The notes under the pieces were generated by a model, which worked only from the letters and a program-made list of their open reading frames with translations, had not been told where the DNA came from and did not search any database. Source: Chryseobacterium sp. ON_d1 (GTDB lineage: Bacteria > Bacteroidota > Bacteroidia > Flavobacteriales > Weeksellaceae). Taken from it: a stretch of DNA of 64,000 nt. This document shows, one piece after another, positions 25,669-33,578 of the stretch. Positions within the stretch are counted from its first letter, which is position 1; each line of letters begins with the position of its first letter. The stretch covers positions 1 through 64,000 of the forward strand of contig NZ_BJTC01000003.1 in NCBI RefSeq assembly GCF_006829085.1, read 5' to 3'. Made by a program: the position numbers and the translations under genes.

Positions 25669-26178
25669 ATGAATGGTAAAATAAGATCACTCTTTTTCAT
25701 ATGCCTGGGGCTCCTTTTCGGGATGGCTGTGATGTATATTTACAGGAATTTTATTGAAGACAAGAGAGATTTGTCGGGTCCTGTAAAAAAGGAGGCAGTG
25801 AGTTATGGCAGTACTTCTTCAGAAGAAGCATATAATTCATCGGCTCAGGTTTCTATTGAGCAGCTTACTGAAGAAAAAACGGTAATCAGTTATGTGAAGC
25901 AGAATCATAAGCTTCCGGATTATTATATTACTAAAAAAGAAGCCAGAAAGCAGGGTTGGGATCCGTCCAAAGGAAATCTTTGTGATGTGCTTCCCGGAAA
26001 AGCTATTGGCGGAGATAAATTCGGAAACAGAGAAGGACGCCTGCCGGATGGAAACAGATATTTTGAAGCAGATGTAAATTATCATTGTGGCGGAAGAAAT
26101 GCTGACCGTATCATTTATACTGAGAACGGTGATGTATACCTTACCAAAAACCATTATAAGAGTTTTGAGAAACAGTAA
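25669..26178 (+). CDS. Barnase-family ribonuclease, membrane-anchored or exported
   Basis: 169 residues. An N-terminal hydrophobic segment (SLFFICLGLLFGMAVMYIY) is followed by a 40-residue linker and a barnase-like domain (about 68-169). Aligned by eye with Bacillus barnase, the conserved parts are KLPDYYITKKEARKQGWDPS, KGNLCDVLPGKAIGGDKFGN and REGRLPDGNRYFEADVNYH. Catalytic residues are all present: Glu133 (E73), Arg147 (R87), His162 (H102), and Lys89 (K27). It cuts single-stranded RNA at purines. A barstar-like gene lies 1.1 kb downstream on the same strand, separated by a GIY-YIG remnant and an archaemetzincin gene. Intact and probably active. Confidence 0.9.
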   Translation: MNGKIRSLFFICLGLLFGMAVMYIYRNFIEDKRDLSGPVKKEAVSYGSTSSEEAYNSSAQVSIEQLTEEKTVISYVKQNHKLPDYYITKKEARKQGWDPSKGNLCDVLPGKAIGGDKFGNREGRLPDGNRYFEADVNYHCGGRNADRIIYTENGDVYLTKNHYKSFEKQ

Positions 26179-26215
26179 TTATGCATAGTGAATAGTTATT
26201 GAGAGAAGTGCAAGC

Positions 26216-26229
26216 GACGAAGCAATCTC
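26216..26229. repeat. 14-base inverted repeat, left copy
   Basis: GACGAAGCAATCTC here is the exact reverse complement of 26554-26567. The two copies bracket the GIY-YIG remnant. The surrounding text (AGTGCAAGCGACGAAGCAAT) resembles intergenic repeats frequent in Flavobacteriia. Confidence 0.65.
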
Positions 26230-26245
26230 TAAAAAATAACCACAG

Positions 26246-26555
26246 ATGAAAGCAGGTTTTGTCTACATTATGACGAATAAAAATCATACTACTCTTTACA
26301 CAGAAGTGACTTCAAATCTGCCCAAACGTGTTCAACAGCATAAACAATCATATTATTCTCAAAGTTTTACTTCAAGATATAATTTATATATACTGCTATA
26401 CTGGGAATCCTTTCAGGAAATAGGTGATGCTATATATAGAGAAAAACAAATAAAAGCAGGTTCCAGGCAAAAGAAACTGGATTTAATCAATAGTTATAAA
26501 CCCTGATTGGAAAGATCTTGCGGAGGATGTTGAAGATATTATGGATGTTTTATGA
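26246..26555 (+). pseudogene. GIY-YIG endonuclease family gene, decayed by frameshift
   Basis: The first 86 codons read MKAGFVYIMTNKNHTTLYTE and continue with SFTSRYNLYILLYWESF and AIYREKQIKAGSRQKKLDLI, the UPF0213-like GIY-YIG layout. Two defects are visible. The usual LYTGVT is LYTEVT, replacing the glycine of the YIG-type motif. The reading then stops early at INSYKP; dropping one T near 26495 restores the expected family ending INPDWKDLAEDVEDIMDVL and a stop at 26553-26555. The unit lies between inverted repeats at 26216 and 26554, suggesting it arrived as a small mobile unit. A sequencing error could explain the frameshift, but not the glycine change. Confidence 0.75.
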
Positions 26556-26567
26556 GATTGCTTCGTC
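26554..26567. repeat. 14-base inverted repeat, right copy
   Basis: GAGATTGCTTCGTC, exact reverse complement of 26216-26229, continuing as ACTACGCTCCTCGCAATGAC, an intergenic repeat type common in this group. Confidence 0.65.
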
Positions 26568-26598
26568 ACTACGCTCCTCGCAATGACTAGTGCATAAT

Positions 26599-26630
26599 TT
26601 GTATTTAAATAATGATAAGTGTTAATTTTG
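26599..26630 (+). promoter_or_regulatory. Possible promoter (TTG-N21-TAATTTTG)
   Basis: TTG at 26599 and TAATTTTG at 26623-26630 fit the consensus. The -7 box overlaps the first codons that the archaemetzincin gene could use, so either this match is chance or that gene starts leaderless or further in. Confidence 0.35.
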
Positions 26631-27254
26631 GAAAATAGAAACTTTTTTTACCTTTTAATTGTTTTGCTTCTGACGTACTCATGTTCAGAAAAGAAAAATA
26701 TAGCAGTAAAGGAAAAGACTGAAAAAACAGCTATAACAATACTTATACGACCATTTAAAAATATTAAACCGGAAACTGTAGCAAAAGTAGCTGAGGAAAT
26801 ACGAAGGGTATATCCGAATGTAACAGTGCAGGAAGCTATAGACTTTCCGAAAAATACTTTCTATAAGGAGAGAAACCGATATAGGGCAGATTCAATCATT
26901 AAATTCTTGAATAAGGAAACAAAAGAAGGTTTTGTTACAATTGGCCTGACTTCAAAAGACATCAGTGCCACGAGAGGTAAGATAGCAGACTTTGGAATTA
27001 TGGGATTAGGGTATAGGCCAGGAAAAGCTTGTGTAGCCTCAAATTTCAGACTTGATAAAGAAAATTCGGATAAGCAGTTTTATAAAATAGCCATTCATGA
27101 GCTGGGACATACGCAAGGGCTGTCACATTGTCCTGAAAAAATGTGTTTTATGAGGGATGCGAAAGGCAAAAATCCTACGGATGAAGAAACGGATTTCTGC
27201 AAAAAATGCAAAACTTTTTTAATCAATAAAAATTGGAAATTTAATTCAATATGA
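26619..27254 (+). CDS. Archaemetzincin-family metalloprotease lipoprotein
   Basis: 211 residues from a GTG; a TTG at 26628 is an alternative, and no in-frame ATG exists, so the start is unsure. Lipoprotein signal FYLLIVLLLTYSCSEK. The C-terminal half has the full archaemetzincin signature: zinc motif HELGHTQGLSH, then C-x4-C (CPEKMC), a Met two residues on, and CKKC (about 15 residues later) for the second zinc. Earlier, GFVTIGLTSKDIS is also typical. Archaemetzincins are zinc peptidases with little-known substrates; here it would act at the cell envelope. Its stop overlaps the barstar-like start by four bases, coupling the two. Confidence 0.8.
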   Translation: MLILENRNFFYLLIVLLLTYSCSEKKNIAVKEKTEKTAITILIRPFKNIKPETVAKVAEEIRRVYPNVTVQEAIDFPKNTFYKERNRYRADSIIKFLNKETKEGFVTIGLTSKDISATRGKIADFGIMGLGYRPGKACVASNFRLDKENSDKQFYKIAIHELGHTQGLSHCPEKMCFMRDAKGKNPTDEETDFCKKCKTFLINKNWKFNSI

Positions 27255-27553
27255 AGACAGTATATATAGATTTTACAGACATCGGTGACTATGAAGATTT
27301 TTACACCCAGCTGAAAGAGAAGATCCAGCTTCCTGAACACTTTGGAGATAATCTTGATGCACTTTTTGATACCATCACCGGTGATCTTGAAATGCCACTC
27401 CATTTAGAATTCGTAAACATGACAGTAGATCAGCTTGAGATTTTTGAAGATCTGCTGACAACGCTGGAGGATGCCGAAGAAGAAGTGGAAGATTTTAGTT
27501 TCAGCTATTATCTGGAGCAATACGAAGACGATGATCTGGAATCCGAAGGATAA
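27251..27553 (+). CDS. Barstar-family RNase inhibitor
   Basis: 100 residues. LPEHFGDNLDALFDTITGDL matches barstar's LPEYYGENLDALWDCLTG, with the two key inhibitory aspartates at 36 and 40 (barstar D35 and D39). An acidic tail (EEEVEDF, YEDDDLESEG) extends it beyond barstar's 89 residues and adds negative charge of the kind used to cap a barnase active site. It is expected to sit in the cytoplasm and neutralise the barnase-like enzyme encoded at 25669 before export. Translationally coupled to the archaemetzincin gene, not directly to the RNase. Confidence 0.88.
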   Translation: MKTVYIDFTDIGDYEDFYTQLKEKIQLPEHFGDNLDALFDTITGDLEMPLHLEFVNMTVDQLEIFEDLLTTLEDAEEEVEDFSFSYYLEQYEDDDLESEG

Positions 27554-27593
27554 TAAAAAAAAGCTGTTTCAAAGTATGAAACAGCTTTTTTTT
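27554..27593. terminator. Bidirectional terminator
   Basis: AAAGCTGTTTCA pairs with TGAAACAGCTTT around a 5-base loop, with A-run and T-run on either side. Placed between the convergent barstar-like and cdd genes. Confidence 0.88.
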
Positions 27594-27594
27594 A

Positions 27595-27631
27595 TTATCC
27601 TTGTCAAGGTTTTAAACCTTGACAAGGATAA
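27595..27631. repeat. 37-bp perfect palindrome
   Basis: TTATCCTTGTCAAGGTTT and AAACCTTGACAAGGATAA pair over 18 bases around a single T. It directly follows the terminator and partly backs it up, but lacks its own T-run. The core TTGTCAAGGTTT is a dispersed palindrome type in Bacteroidota. Confidence 0.75.
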
Positions 27632-27640
27632 AGTCTTTTC

Positions 27641-28123
27641 TTACAAAAATGTTGAATCAAAATAAAAAGGAAGCAGGTCCTTCACCGCATGTACTTTTAC
27701 AACTTCTTCATTCATACTTGAAAAATAAAGATCAATATTCTCGTTCTGCTTGGTTTCATACTCAATCAGACTCTGACGGCATGCTCCGCAAGGCGGAATC
27801 GGAGGATTCTTTTCATGGAACTCTTTAGGGCCGCCTACTACGAAGATCTTTTTTATTTTCATATTCGGGAAGTTGGCAGCTACCCAGAAAAGAGTCGTTC
27901 TTTCAGCACAGAGTCCTGATGGATAGGCTGCATTTTCCTGATTATTCCCGGAGTAGATTTCTCCGTTTTCCAATAATACAGAACATCCTACCAGAAACTG
28001 AGAGTAAGGCGCATACGCATTCTCACGGGCTTCTTTGGCTCTTTCAAATAATTTATTTTCTATATCGCTCAGTTCACCGCTATTTTTAAAATATTCGTAA
28101 CTGATCTGTATGTCTTTTTTCAT
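27641..28123 (-). CDS. cdd: Cytidine deaminase
   Basis: 160 residues. Zinc-binding and catalytic motifs of the deaminase fold: GLCAERTTLFWV (Cys-Ala-Glu; Glu is the proton shuttle) and PPIPPCGACRQSLIEY (two zinc cysteines), plus APYSQFLVGCSVLLENGEIY for substrate binding. It converts cytidine and deoxycytidine to uridine forms in pyrimidine salvage. Monocistronic, read towards the terminator at 27554. Confidence 0.92.
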   Translation of the reverse strand: MKKDIQISYEYFKNSGELSDIENKLFERAKEARENAYAPYSQFLVGCSVLLENGEIYSGNNQENAAYPSGLCAERTTLFWVAANFPNMKIKKIFVVGGPKEFHEKNPPIPPCGACRQSLIEYETKQNENIDLYFSSMNEEVVKVHAVKDLLPFYFDSTFL

Positions 28124-28227
28124 ATATTTATTGTCAACTAAAAAAGGGGGGTAAAATTAGTTCTTTTTAATGAAGTGGGCAATATTTTATTCTTCCCCTG
28201 AAAAGTTCAATTTTTTTAAGATTAAAA

Positions 28228-29280
28228 ATGCTATACACACCAATAAAATTCAGAAATGTAGAGTTGAAAAACAGATGGGTAATGTCACCTATGTGTATGT
28301 ATTCATGCGAAAACGGAGAAGCTAACGACTTCCATTTTGTACATTATGGAAGCAGGTCACAAGGCGGTACAGGCCTGCTGATCGTAGAAGCTACCGGAGT
28401 AGAGCCCAGAGGAAGAATCACCAATCACTGTATGGGAATCTGGAATGATGAACAGGCGGAGAAGCTGCAGAGAATCGTAGAATTTGTTCATAAAAACTCC
28501 GAAAGTAAAATAGGAATTCAGCTGGCCCATGCCGGAAGAAAAGGATCTACATGGAATAACATACAGATTTCTGTGGAAGAAGGCTGGGAAACTGTAGCAC
28601 CAAGCCCTATTCCTTACCATCCGACGGAAAGAATTCCGCATGCACTGACTACAGATGAGGTGAAGGAACAGATTCAGAACTTTAAAAAAGCTGCAAAAAG
28701 AGCTGTAGAAGCCGGTTTTGATATTATTGAACTTCATGGAGCACACGGATATCTGATCCACCAGTTTTTATCACCACTTTCCAATATCAGGACAGATGAA
28801 TATGGAGGGAGCTTTGAAAACAGAATCAGGTTTCTGATCGAAATTGTAGATGCCGTTAACGAAGAACTGAACGAAAATACGGCCCTTTTTGTAAGAATTT
28901 CAGGAACAGAATATGCTGAAAACGGCTGGGATATCCAAAGCAGTGTGGAACTGGCAAAAATTTTAAAAGAACACGCAGTAGACCTTGTTGATGTATCCAG
29001 CGGCGGAAATATCCATGGGGCAAAAATTCCTGTTTTTGACGGCTATCAGGTTCCTTTTTCATCACAGGTGAGAAATGAAGCAGGAGTGAACACCGGAGCA
29101 GTAGGTTTAATTACCAGAATAGAACAGGCTGAAGAAATCCTTCAGAAAGGAGATGCTGATCTGATTTTTGTGGCAAGAGAAATTTTGAGGAATCCTTATA
29201 TTGCTGTTCAGGGATCTTTTGAAATGAAGGAAGACTGTTTCTTTCCTCATCAGTACACCAGAGCCAAAATCTCTTCTTAG
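28228..29280 (+). CDS. NADH:flavin oxidoreductase, old yellow enzyme class III (YqjM/NamA-like)
   Basis: 350 residues. N-terminal FRNVELKNRWVMSPMCMYS contains the regulatory cysteine typical of YqjM (Cys26 there); the substrate-anchoring histidine pair is in IIELHGAHGYLIHQFLSPL; FMN-binding segments QLAHAGRKGS and FVAREILRNPY follow. It reduces activated C=C bonds using NAD(P)H and FMN, usually in electrophile detoxification and oxidative stress. Followed after 28 bases by a small DUF2752 protein. Confidence 0.9.
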   Translation: MLYTPIKFRNVELKNRWVMSPMCMYSCENGEANDFHFVHYGSRSQGGTGLLIVEATGVEPRGRITNHCMGIWNDEQAEKLQRIVEFVHKNSESKIGIQLAHAGRKGSTWNNIQISVEEGWETVAPSPIPYHPTERIPHALTTDEVKEQIQNFKKAAKRAVEAGFDIIELHGAHGYLIHQFLSPLSNIRTDEYGGSFENRIRFLIEIVDAVNEELNENTALFVRISGTEYAENGWDIQSSVELAKILKEHAVDLVDVSSGGNIHGAKIPVFDGYQVPFSSQVRNEAGVNTGAVGLITRIEQAEEILQKGDADLIFVAREILRNPYIAVQGSFEMKEDCFFPHQYTRAKISS

Positions 29281-29308
29281 TTCCCGGATAACTTTCAAAG
29301 CAACAGAA

Positions 29309-29587
29309 ATGGATATCAACGACTTCATGCTTACCTGTCCCAGTAAAAAATTCCTGGGAGTAGAATGCCTGGGATGTGGTGCACAGAGAGCAGTCGTATT
29401 GGTATTTGAAGGAAAATTTGCTGAAGCTTTTCAAATGTATCCTGCGGTATATACCTTATTGTTGTTTTTTCTTACGCTGGGTTTGAGCTTTATCGATAAA
29501 AAAAGAAAATACAGTAATATTTTAATGATTTTGGTGGGAGTTAATCTTATTATTATGATCATTGGCTACCTATATAAACATTATTAA
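29309..29587 (+). CDS. DUF2752 family membrane protein
   Basis: 92 residues. TCPSKKFLGVECLGCGAQRA matches the DUF2752 signature CPxKxxxGxxCPGCGxxRA with the central Pro replaced by Leu; two membrane helices follow (PAVYTLLLFFLTLGLSF and MILVGVNLIIMIIGYL). Four cysteines at the N-terminus suggest metal or disulfide binding. Function unknown. It may be co-transcribed with the old yellow enzyme gene. Confidence 0.8.
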   Translation: MDINDFMLTCPSKKFLGVECLGCGAQRAVVLVFEGKFAEAFQMYPAVYTLLLFFLTLGLSFIDKKRKYSNILMILVGVNLIIMIIGYLYKHY

Positions 29588-29849
29588 TTAAAGATAAGAA
29601 TAGTGTAAGTGTTTGATTTTAAACAGAAAATATAGAATGTATCTTATTTTGTATTTTGATTTAAAGAGAATTATTTAGAAAAATTTCAATAAAAAATAAA
29701 ATTTGTTAGATTAAAATTCTTGCTTTGTTTTGTTGTGCTGAATTTTGGAAATGTCGTAGAACTACTACAATTTATGAAACAGTGCCACAAAAACTTTTTA
29801 AATTAGAACATGAAGTCTATCTTTGTTATAAAGATTTAAATTTAAGAAT
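29588..29849. other. AT-rich intergenic region before hcp
   Basis: 262 bases with no convincing gene. It contains only the -7 box at 29818; no hairpin terminator was recognised for the DUF2752 gene. Confidence 0.6.
29818..29825 (+). promoter_or_regulatory. -7 box (TATCTTTG) of hcp
   Basis: TATCTTTG fits TAnnTTTG and lies 25 bases before the hcp ATG. No clear -33 TTG. Confidence 0.5.
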
Positions 29850-30254
29850 ATGGCAGGAAATTCAAGAGGAATCTTAAAATTCAATGGAGGTGAAGGTCAG
29901 AAGCTATTAAAGCTTAACTACAGTGTATCAAGAGCTACAGATGTTTCCGGACGTGTAGCATCTGATCCGTCAAATGCATTGATCAAAGTAACAATTGAAG
30001 CAACAGAAAAATCTGATATTTTAGAAAGCTTATTGAACAGCAAATATAAACCTACAAGCGGGGAGATCAATTTCAACAAATCTCACGAAGAGGGTACCCT
30101 GATTTCTCTGAAATGGGAAAACGGATATGTTATCCAGCATGAAGTGGACTTTGATGCAATTGACAGTAATAATATGCTGATTAGCTTCGTAGTGAGCGCT
30201 GAAAGTATCATATATGGAAATTCATTTTATGACGGACTTTGGCCGATGAGCTAA
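29850..30254 (+). CDS. tssD: T6SS tube protein Hcp (TssD, subtype iii)
   Basis: 134 residues. MAGNSRGILKFNGGEGQKLL, DVSGRVASDPSNALIKVTI and GEINFNKSHEEGTLISLKWENGYVI are typical of the Bacteroidota (T6SSiii) Hcp family annotated as TssD. Hcp hexamers stack to form the inner tube fired by the type VI system. The gene has its own -7 box and its own terminator at 30277, so tube protein can be made in greater amounts than the VgrG cargo operon that follows. Confidence 0.92.
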   Translation: MAGNSRGILKFNGGEGQKLLKLNYSVSRATDVSGRVASDPSNALIKVTIEATEKSDILESLLNSKYKPTSGEINFNKSHEEGTLISLKWENGYVIQHEVDFDAIDSNNMLISFVVSAESIIYGNSFYDGLWPMS

Positions 30255-30276
30255 GTCTTTCATGAATAAAAAATAA

Positions 30277-30307
30277 AAGACTGTCCTTATAAGACGGTCT
30301 TTTTTAC
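30277..30307 (+). terminator. Terminator of hcp
   Basis: AAGACTGTC pairs with GACGGTCTT (one G-T pair) around a 7-base loop, followed by six T. It separates hcp from vgrG. Confidence 0.85.
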
Positions 30308-30401
30308 CTTAGACTATATTCTGCGGGATCTTTTGTTTATGTTTTTAAACTCCCGTTCTGTTGAATAACCGTTTAGAAAATTAATCAAATCACTAAAAAA
30401 T

Positions 30402-32333
30402 ATGTCAAATACACCTGGAAAATTACAAGCGGCGTCTTTTCGTCCAACGCAGAATGCAGATGGTATTTCCGAAAACCATCATACAGGTATTAACCGTTTG
30501 GTAAAGCTTTCCCTTGTTATAGAAGGTAAAATTATCAAATATTACAAACATTTCAGGCTTAAGCAAAGTACAAGACGACATCATGAATTCACACTGACAC
30601 TGGCACATGATACCCTGGGAGACCGACAAACCCACTCACTGGAAGAAGCCAATAAGTTTCTTGGAAAAAGGCTTACAGCAGTGATTTCCTATAAAGATAT
30701 AGACAACAGCCCTGAAAGAACATTTGTAGGAGTGATTACCGGAGTAGGGTTCAGTCAGGAGCAAATGAGCCTGGGAAATATTGTGCTTACAGGATACAGC
30801 CCTACCATTCTTCTTGACGGGGCACCTCATATTCAGAGTTTTGGAGGCTCCCAGCCTGTTAACATCGGAATTATTGCTGAAGAAGTCATCAAACAGGGGA
30901 TTGATAAAAGCCGTTTTGATATCAGGATAGATGCCAATAACTATTCTCAGATCATCTACAGCAGCCAGTACGATGAAACCCATTATAATTATCTGGCCAG
31001 AATGGCTGAAGCATATGGTGAACAGTTCTTTTATGACGGAGAAGTTTTACATTTCGGAAAACTTCCGGCTCAGAATAAACCCATTACCCTTACTTACGGA
31101 AGCAGTGCCAATGATATTAAAGTTGAGCTGAAAGCTGTACACACCAAGCCGCAGTTCTACGGTTATAACAGCAATAAAAATGAAAAGCTGACTTCAGGGT
31201 CAACGCCGATCAAACATGTAAGTGACCTTGCAAAAACAGCATACAGCCATAATGAAACTATTTATAAAACACCTGCTTTGCAAATAGCTCCTATTAAAGC
31301 AACCACACACCTTGATGTTGAGTACTCTCAGAAAAGTGCTTCGGGAAGTGAAGCAGTAAATGTTTTTTCCGTTTCAGGAAATACAACGGTTCCGTTTCTG
31401 CATCCAGGCTGTGTAGCAGATGTACAGATGCGTAAACAGGATTCCAATGAAACCTCTTATTTCACCAGAATCATGATTACGGAATCAGAGCATGAAATCG
31501 ACACCAGAGGGCATTACAGTGGAAGCTTCGTAGGTATCGCAGCGGATACTGGATTTCTTCCAAAGCCGGAATTTACCATTCCCAAAGCTGAGCCACAGAC
31601 AGCAACTGTTATTTCCAATACGGACCCGGAAGGACAGGGAAGAATACAGGTAAGATTTGACTGGCAGACGAATGACACCACTCACTTTATCCGTATGATG
31701 AGCCCTGATGCAGGAGGAACAGACCAGATTACCCAAAACCGTGGCTATGTGGCTATTCCCGAGGTGGGAGATCAGGTGATGGTCAATTTTGTGCACAGTC
31801 ATCCGGACAGACCTTTTGTAATGGGAGGAATGTTCCATGGAGGAATAGCCTTGGGAGGAGGTGTCAACAATCACCTGAAGTCTATTCAAACCAGAAGCGG
31901 GATCAGAATTCTAATGAATGATGAAGAGGGAAGCGTGACGATTCTTGATCCGAGCGGCAACACTTATTTCATGGACGGACAGGGAAATATCAGCATGAAA
32001 GCTCCTAAAAATTTCACCTTGAATGCAGGTGACAATATCAATATCACAGCAGGAAAAGAAATTTCTATAGGGGCAGGAGCAAGCATTACCAGTACCGCAA
32101 ACGATAATATTGTTTCCATTGCAGGAAAAGATATGAAACTTACGGCTTCGGGAGACATTACAGAAACTTCCGATACCAGAACAGAAATGATTGAAAAAGA
32201 ATTCAAGAGACAGTCTGAAACTTCCAATGAAATTGCAGGGGAAATTTCCATGTTCAGCGAGCTGGAAAATATGACCATGCAGAGTGGAAAGATCGTAGAA
32301 TTCAACAGTGCTGAAAAATCAAAACTTTTCTGA
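30402..32333 (+). CDS. vgrG: T6SS spike protein VgrG (TssI)
   Basis: 643 residues. N-terminal gp27-like region, then the gp5-like OB domain (GRIQVRFDWQTNDTTHFIRM, GYVAIPEVGDQVMVNFVHS, DRPFVMGGMFHGG) and a C-terminal beta-helix needle (NHLKSIQTRSGIRILMND, then regular NITAGKEISIGAGASIT repeats). It forms the trimeric spike on the Hcp tube. No extra effector domain is fused; instead the needle ends in a charged tail (FNSAEKSKLF). Heads the cargo operon that runs to about 43 kb; the following ATG lies one base after its stop codon. Confidence 0.93.
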   Translation: MSNTPGKLQAASFRPTQNADGISENHHTGINRLVKLSLVIEGKIIKYYKHFRLKQSTRRHHEFTLTLAHDTLGDRQTHSLEEANKFLGKRLTAVISYKDIDNSPERTFVGVITGVGFSQEQMSLGNIVLTGYSPTILLDGAPHIQSFGGSQPVNIGIIAEEVIKQGIDKSRFDIRIDANNYSQIIYSSQYDETHYNYLARMAEAYGEQFFYDGEVLHFGKLPAQNKPITLTYGSSANDIKVELKAVHTKPQFYGYNSNKNEKLTSGSTPIKHVSDLAKTAYSHNETIYKTPALQIAPIKATTHLDVEYSQKSASGSEAVNVFSVSGNTTVPFLHPGCVADVQMRKQDSNETSYFTRIMITESEHEIDTRGHYSGSFVGIAADTGFLPKPEFTIPKAEPQTATVISNTDPEGQGRIQVRFDWQTNDTTHFIRMMSPDAGGTDQITQNRGYVAIPEVGDQVMVNFVHSHPDRPFVMGGMFHGGIALGGGVNNHLKSIQTRSGIRILMNDEEGSVTILDPSGNTYFMDGQGNISMKAPKNFTLNAGDNINITAGKEISIGAGASITSTANDNIVSIAGKDMKLTASGDITETSDTRTEMIEKEFKRQSETSNEIAGEISMFSELENMTMQSGKIVEFNSAEKSKLF

Positions 32334-32334
32334 T

Positions 32335-32505
32335 ATGGCAATTATAAAGACAGCAACCAATCTGCGCATCACAGTGAAAGATACTTATCATCTGAGCGTT
32401 GGAAAAAAGGTTGAAAAAATAGCAAAGAAAATCAATGTGGAAGCACATAAGGAAAATCTGGTTTTAGCAAGTAACAAGAAGATTATGTCCCATGGCCATA
32501 AGTAA
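32335..32505 (+). CDS. Small conserved protein after VgrG
   Basis: 56 residues (MAIIKTATNLRITVKDTYHL to ASNKKIMSHGHK), starting one base after the VgrG stop and overlapping the next gene by 14 bases. Basic, no signal or membrane helix. Its repeating beta-like pattern (VEAHKENLVLASNKKIMSHG) resembles the beta-helix repeats at VgrG tips, so a tip extension or adaptor is possible. Family not recognised; supported as a gene by tight packing in the operon. Confidence 0.65.
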   Translation: MAIIKTATNLRITVKDTYHLSVGKKVEKIAKKINVEAHKENLVLASNKKIMSHGHK

Positions 32506-33547
32506 ATATAACATACTGATTCTTTTTATTATATGCTGTTTCTCATTAACGAATTGTCAGAATAAAAAAATGGAAGAAAAATACACATGGCTGGGAACCG
32601 TTTCTGCTCCGCAGGAATATCCCATGGAAGTATATGAAGGAGCTATTATTGCCAATGATTTCACTTATGCCTTTGATGCCATCTGGGGAACACAGAATAC
32701 CGGATGGGGTAAAGAAGGAGGTACCATGAACGTAACCACCGAAAGAATGAATGCTCCTCATAAGCTGGAATTCACATGGTATTCCTTAGTGGAGAAAAAA
32801 TTTTACACCGGAAAATGGGAACTGGATAAAGAAAAGATCAAAAAACTTTTGGATGAGGGATTCGTAGACCAGGACACAAAAAAGAAAGCTACTTACCATT
32901 CTTTTGTGGTAGGATTGGCTCCGAAGGGAAGAGTAGTGCTGTGGGTGAAAGGTGCTGGAAATCAGAAGGAAGTGGGCGCTTTCCAGGCACATGATACTGT
33001 CATTACCAAAGAAAAAGCATATGACAATGCCCAATACATGCTGAAAGAAGGCTTTGCAGACAGAATGCTGAAAGATCCGTCCTACAAAACATTCAAGCCG
33101 GAAGTTCGTGAGAAAATTGAAAAAGAAGGATATCCTGATGCAGACATTTATAATGTATACAGAGAAAGATACAACTGGAAACCTTCCGTAATTCTCCCGG
33201 AAGGAGCCACCTGGATCGATTTCGGGTTTACCAGCTATAACGGAGAACAGGAAAATCTTTTTGATCAGAGTTTAAAAGATAATACATACAAAAGCAGAGC
33301 TATACCAAAATTCTGCGGTTTTTACTGGAAAGATAAAAACAACAACAGGTATGCGGTATGGATAGACGCTTTTGATGACAAAGAAATATTTGATTTGTTT
33401 CAGAAAACAGGAAAAGACAAAAATATTGATCTGACCATTAAAGTCAATGAAGACAATACAAAGGTTTTGATATCCATTGACTCTGAAAAAGACAAACTTC
33501 CGGTAACCAAAGCAAAAATAAGAGTATCTCAAAAGATAGAAGAATAG
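32492..33547 (+). CDS. DUF2931 family lipoprotein, candidate immunity protein
   Basis: 351 residues. Lipoprotein signal IICCFSLTNCQNKK. The start of the mature part (YTWLGTVSAPQEYPMEVYEG), HKLEFTWYSLVEKKFYTGKW and GRVVLWVKGAGNQKEVG match the DUF2931 family, which is frequent in Bacteroidota T6SS clusters. Position directly before the Tle1-like lipase gene and a periplasm-facing lipid anchor fit an immunity role against a phospholipase that attacks membranes. That role is inference; DUF2931 has no settled function. Confidence 0.75.
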   Translation: MAISKYNILILFIICCFSLTNCQNKKMEEKYTWLGTVSAPQEYPMEVYEGAIIANDFTYAFDAIWGTQNTGWGKEGGTMNVTTERMNAPHKLEFTWYSLVEKKFYTGKWELDKEKIKKLLDEGFVDQDTKKKATYHSFVVGLAPKGRVVLWVKGAGNQKEVGAFQAHDTVITKEKAYDNAQYMLKEGFADRMLKDPSYKTFKPEVREKIEKEGYPDADIYNVYRERYNWKPSVILPEGATWIDFGFTSYNGEQENLFDQSLKDNTYKSRAIPKFCGFYWKDKNNNRYAVWIDAFDDKEIFDLFQKTGKDKNIDLTIKVNEDNTKVLISIDSEKDKLPVTKAKIRVSQKIEE

Positions 33548-33578
33548 GTTTCATTCAGTCAATTTAAAAACAAGAACT

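Noticed and set aside
25837..26154. Reverse-strand frame of 105 codons
   Set aside because: Antisense to the barnase-family gene, which has all catalytic residues.
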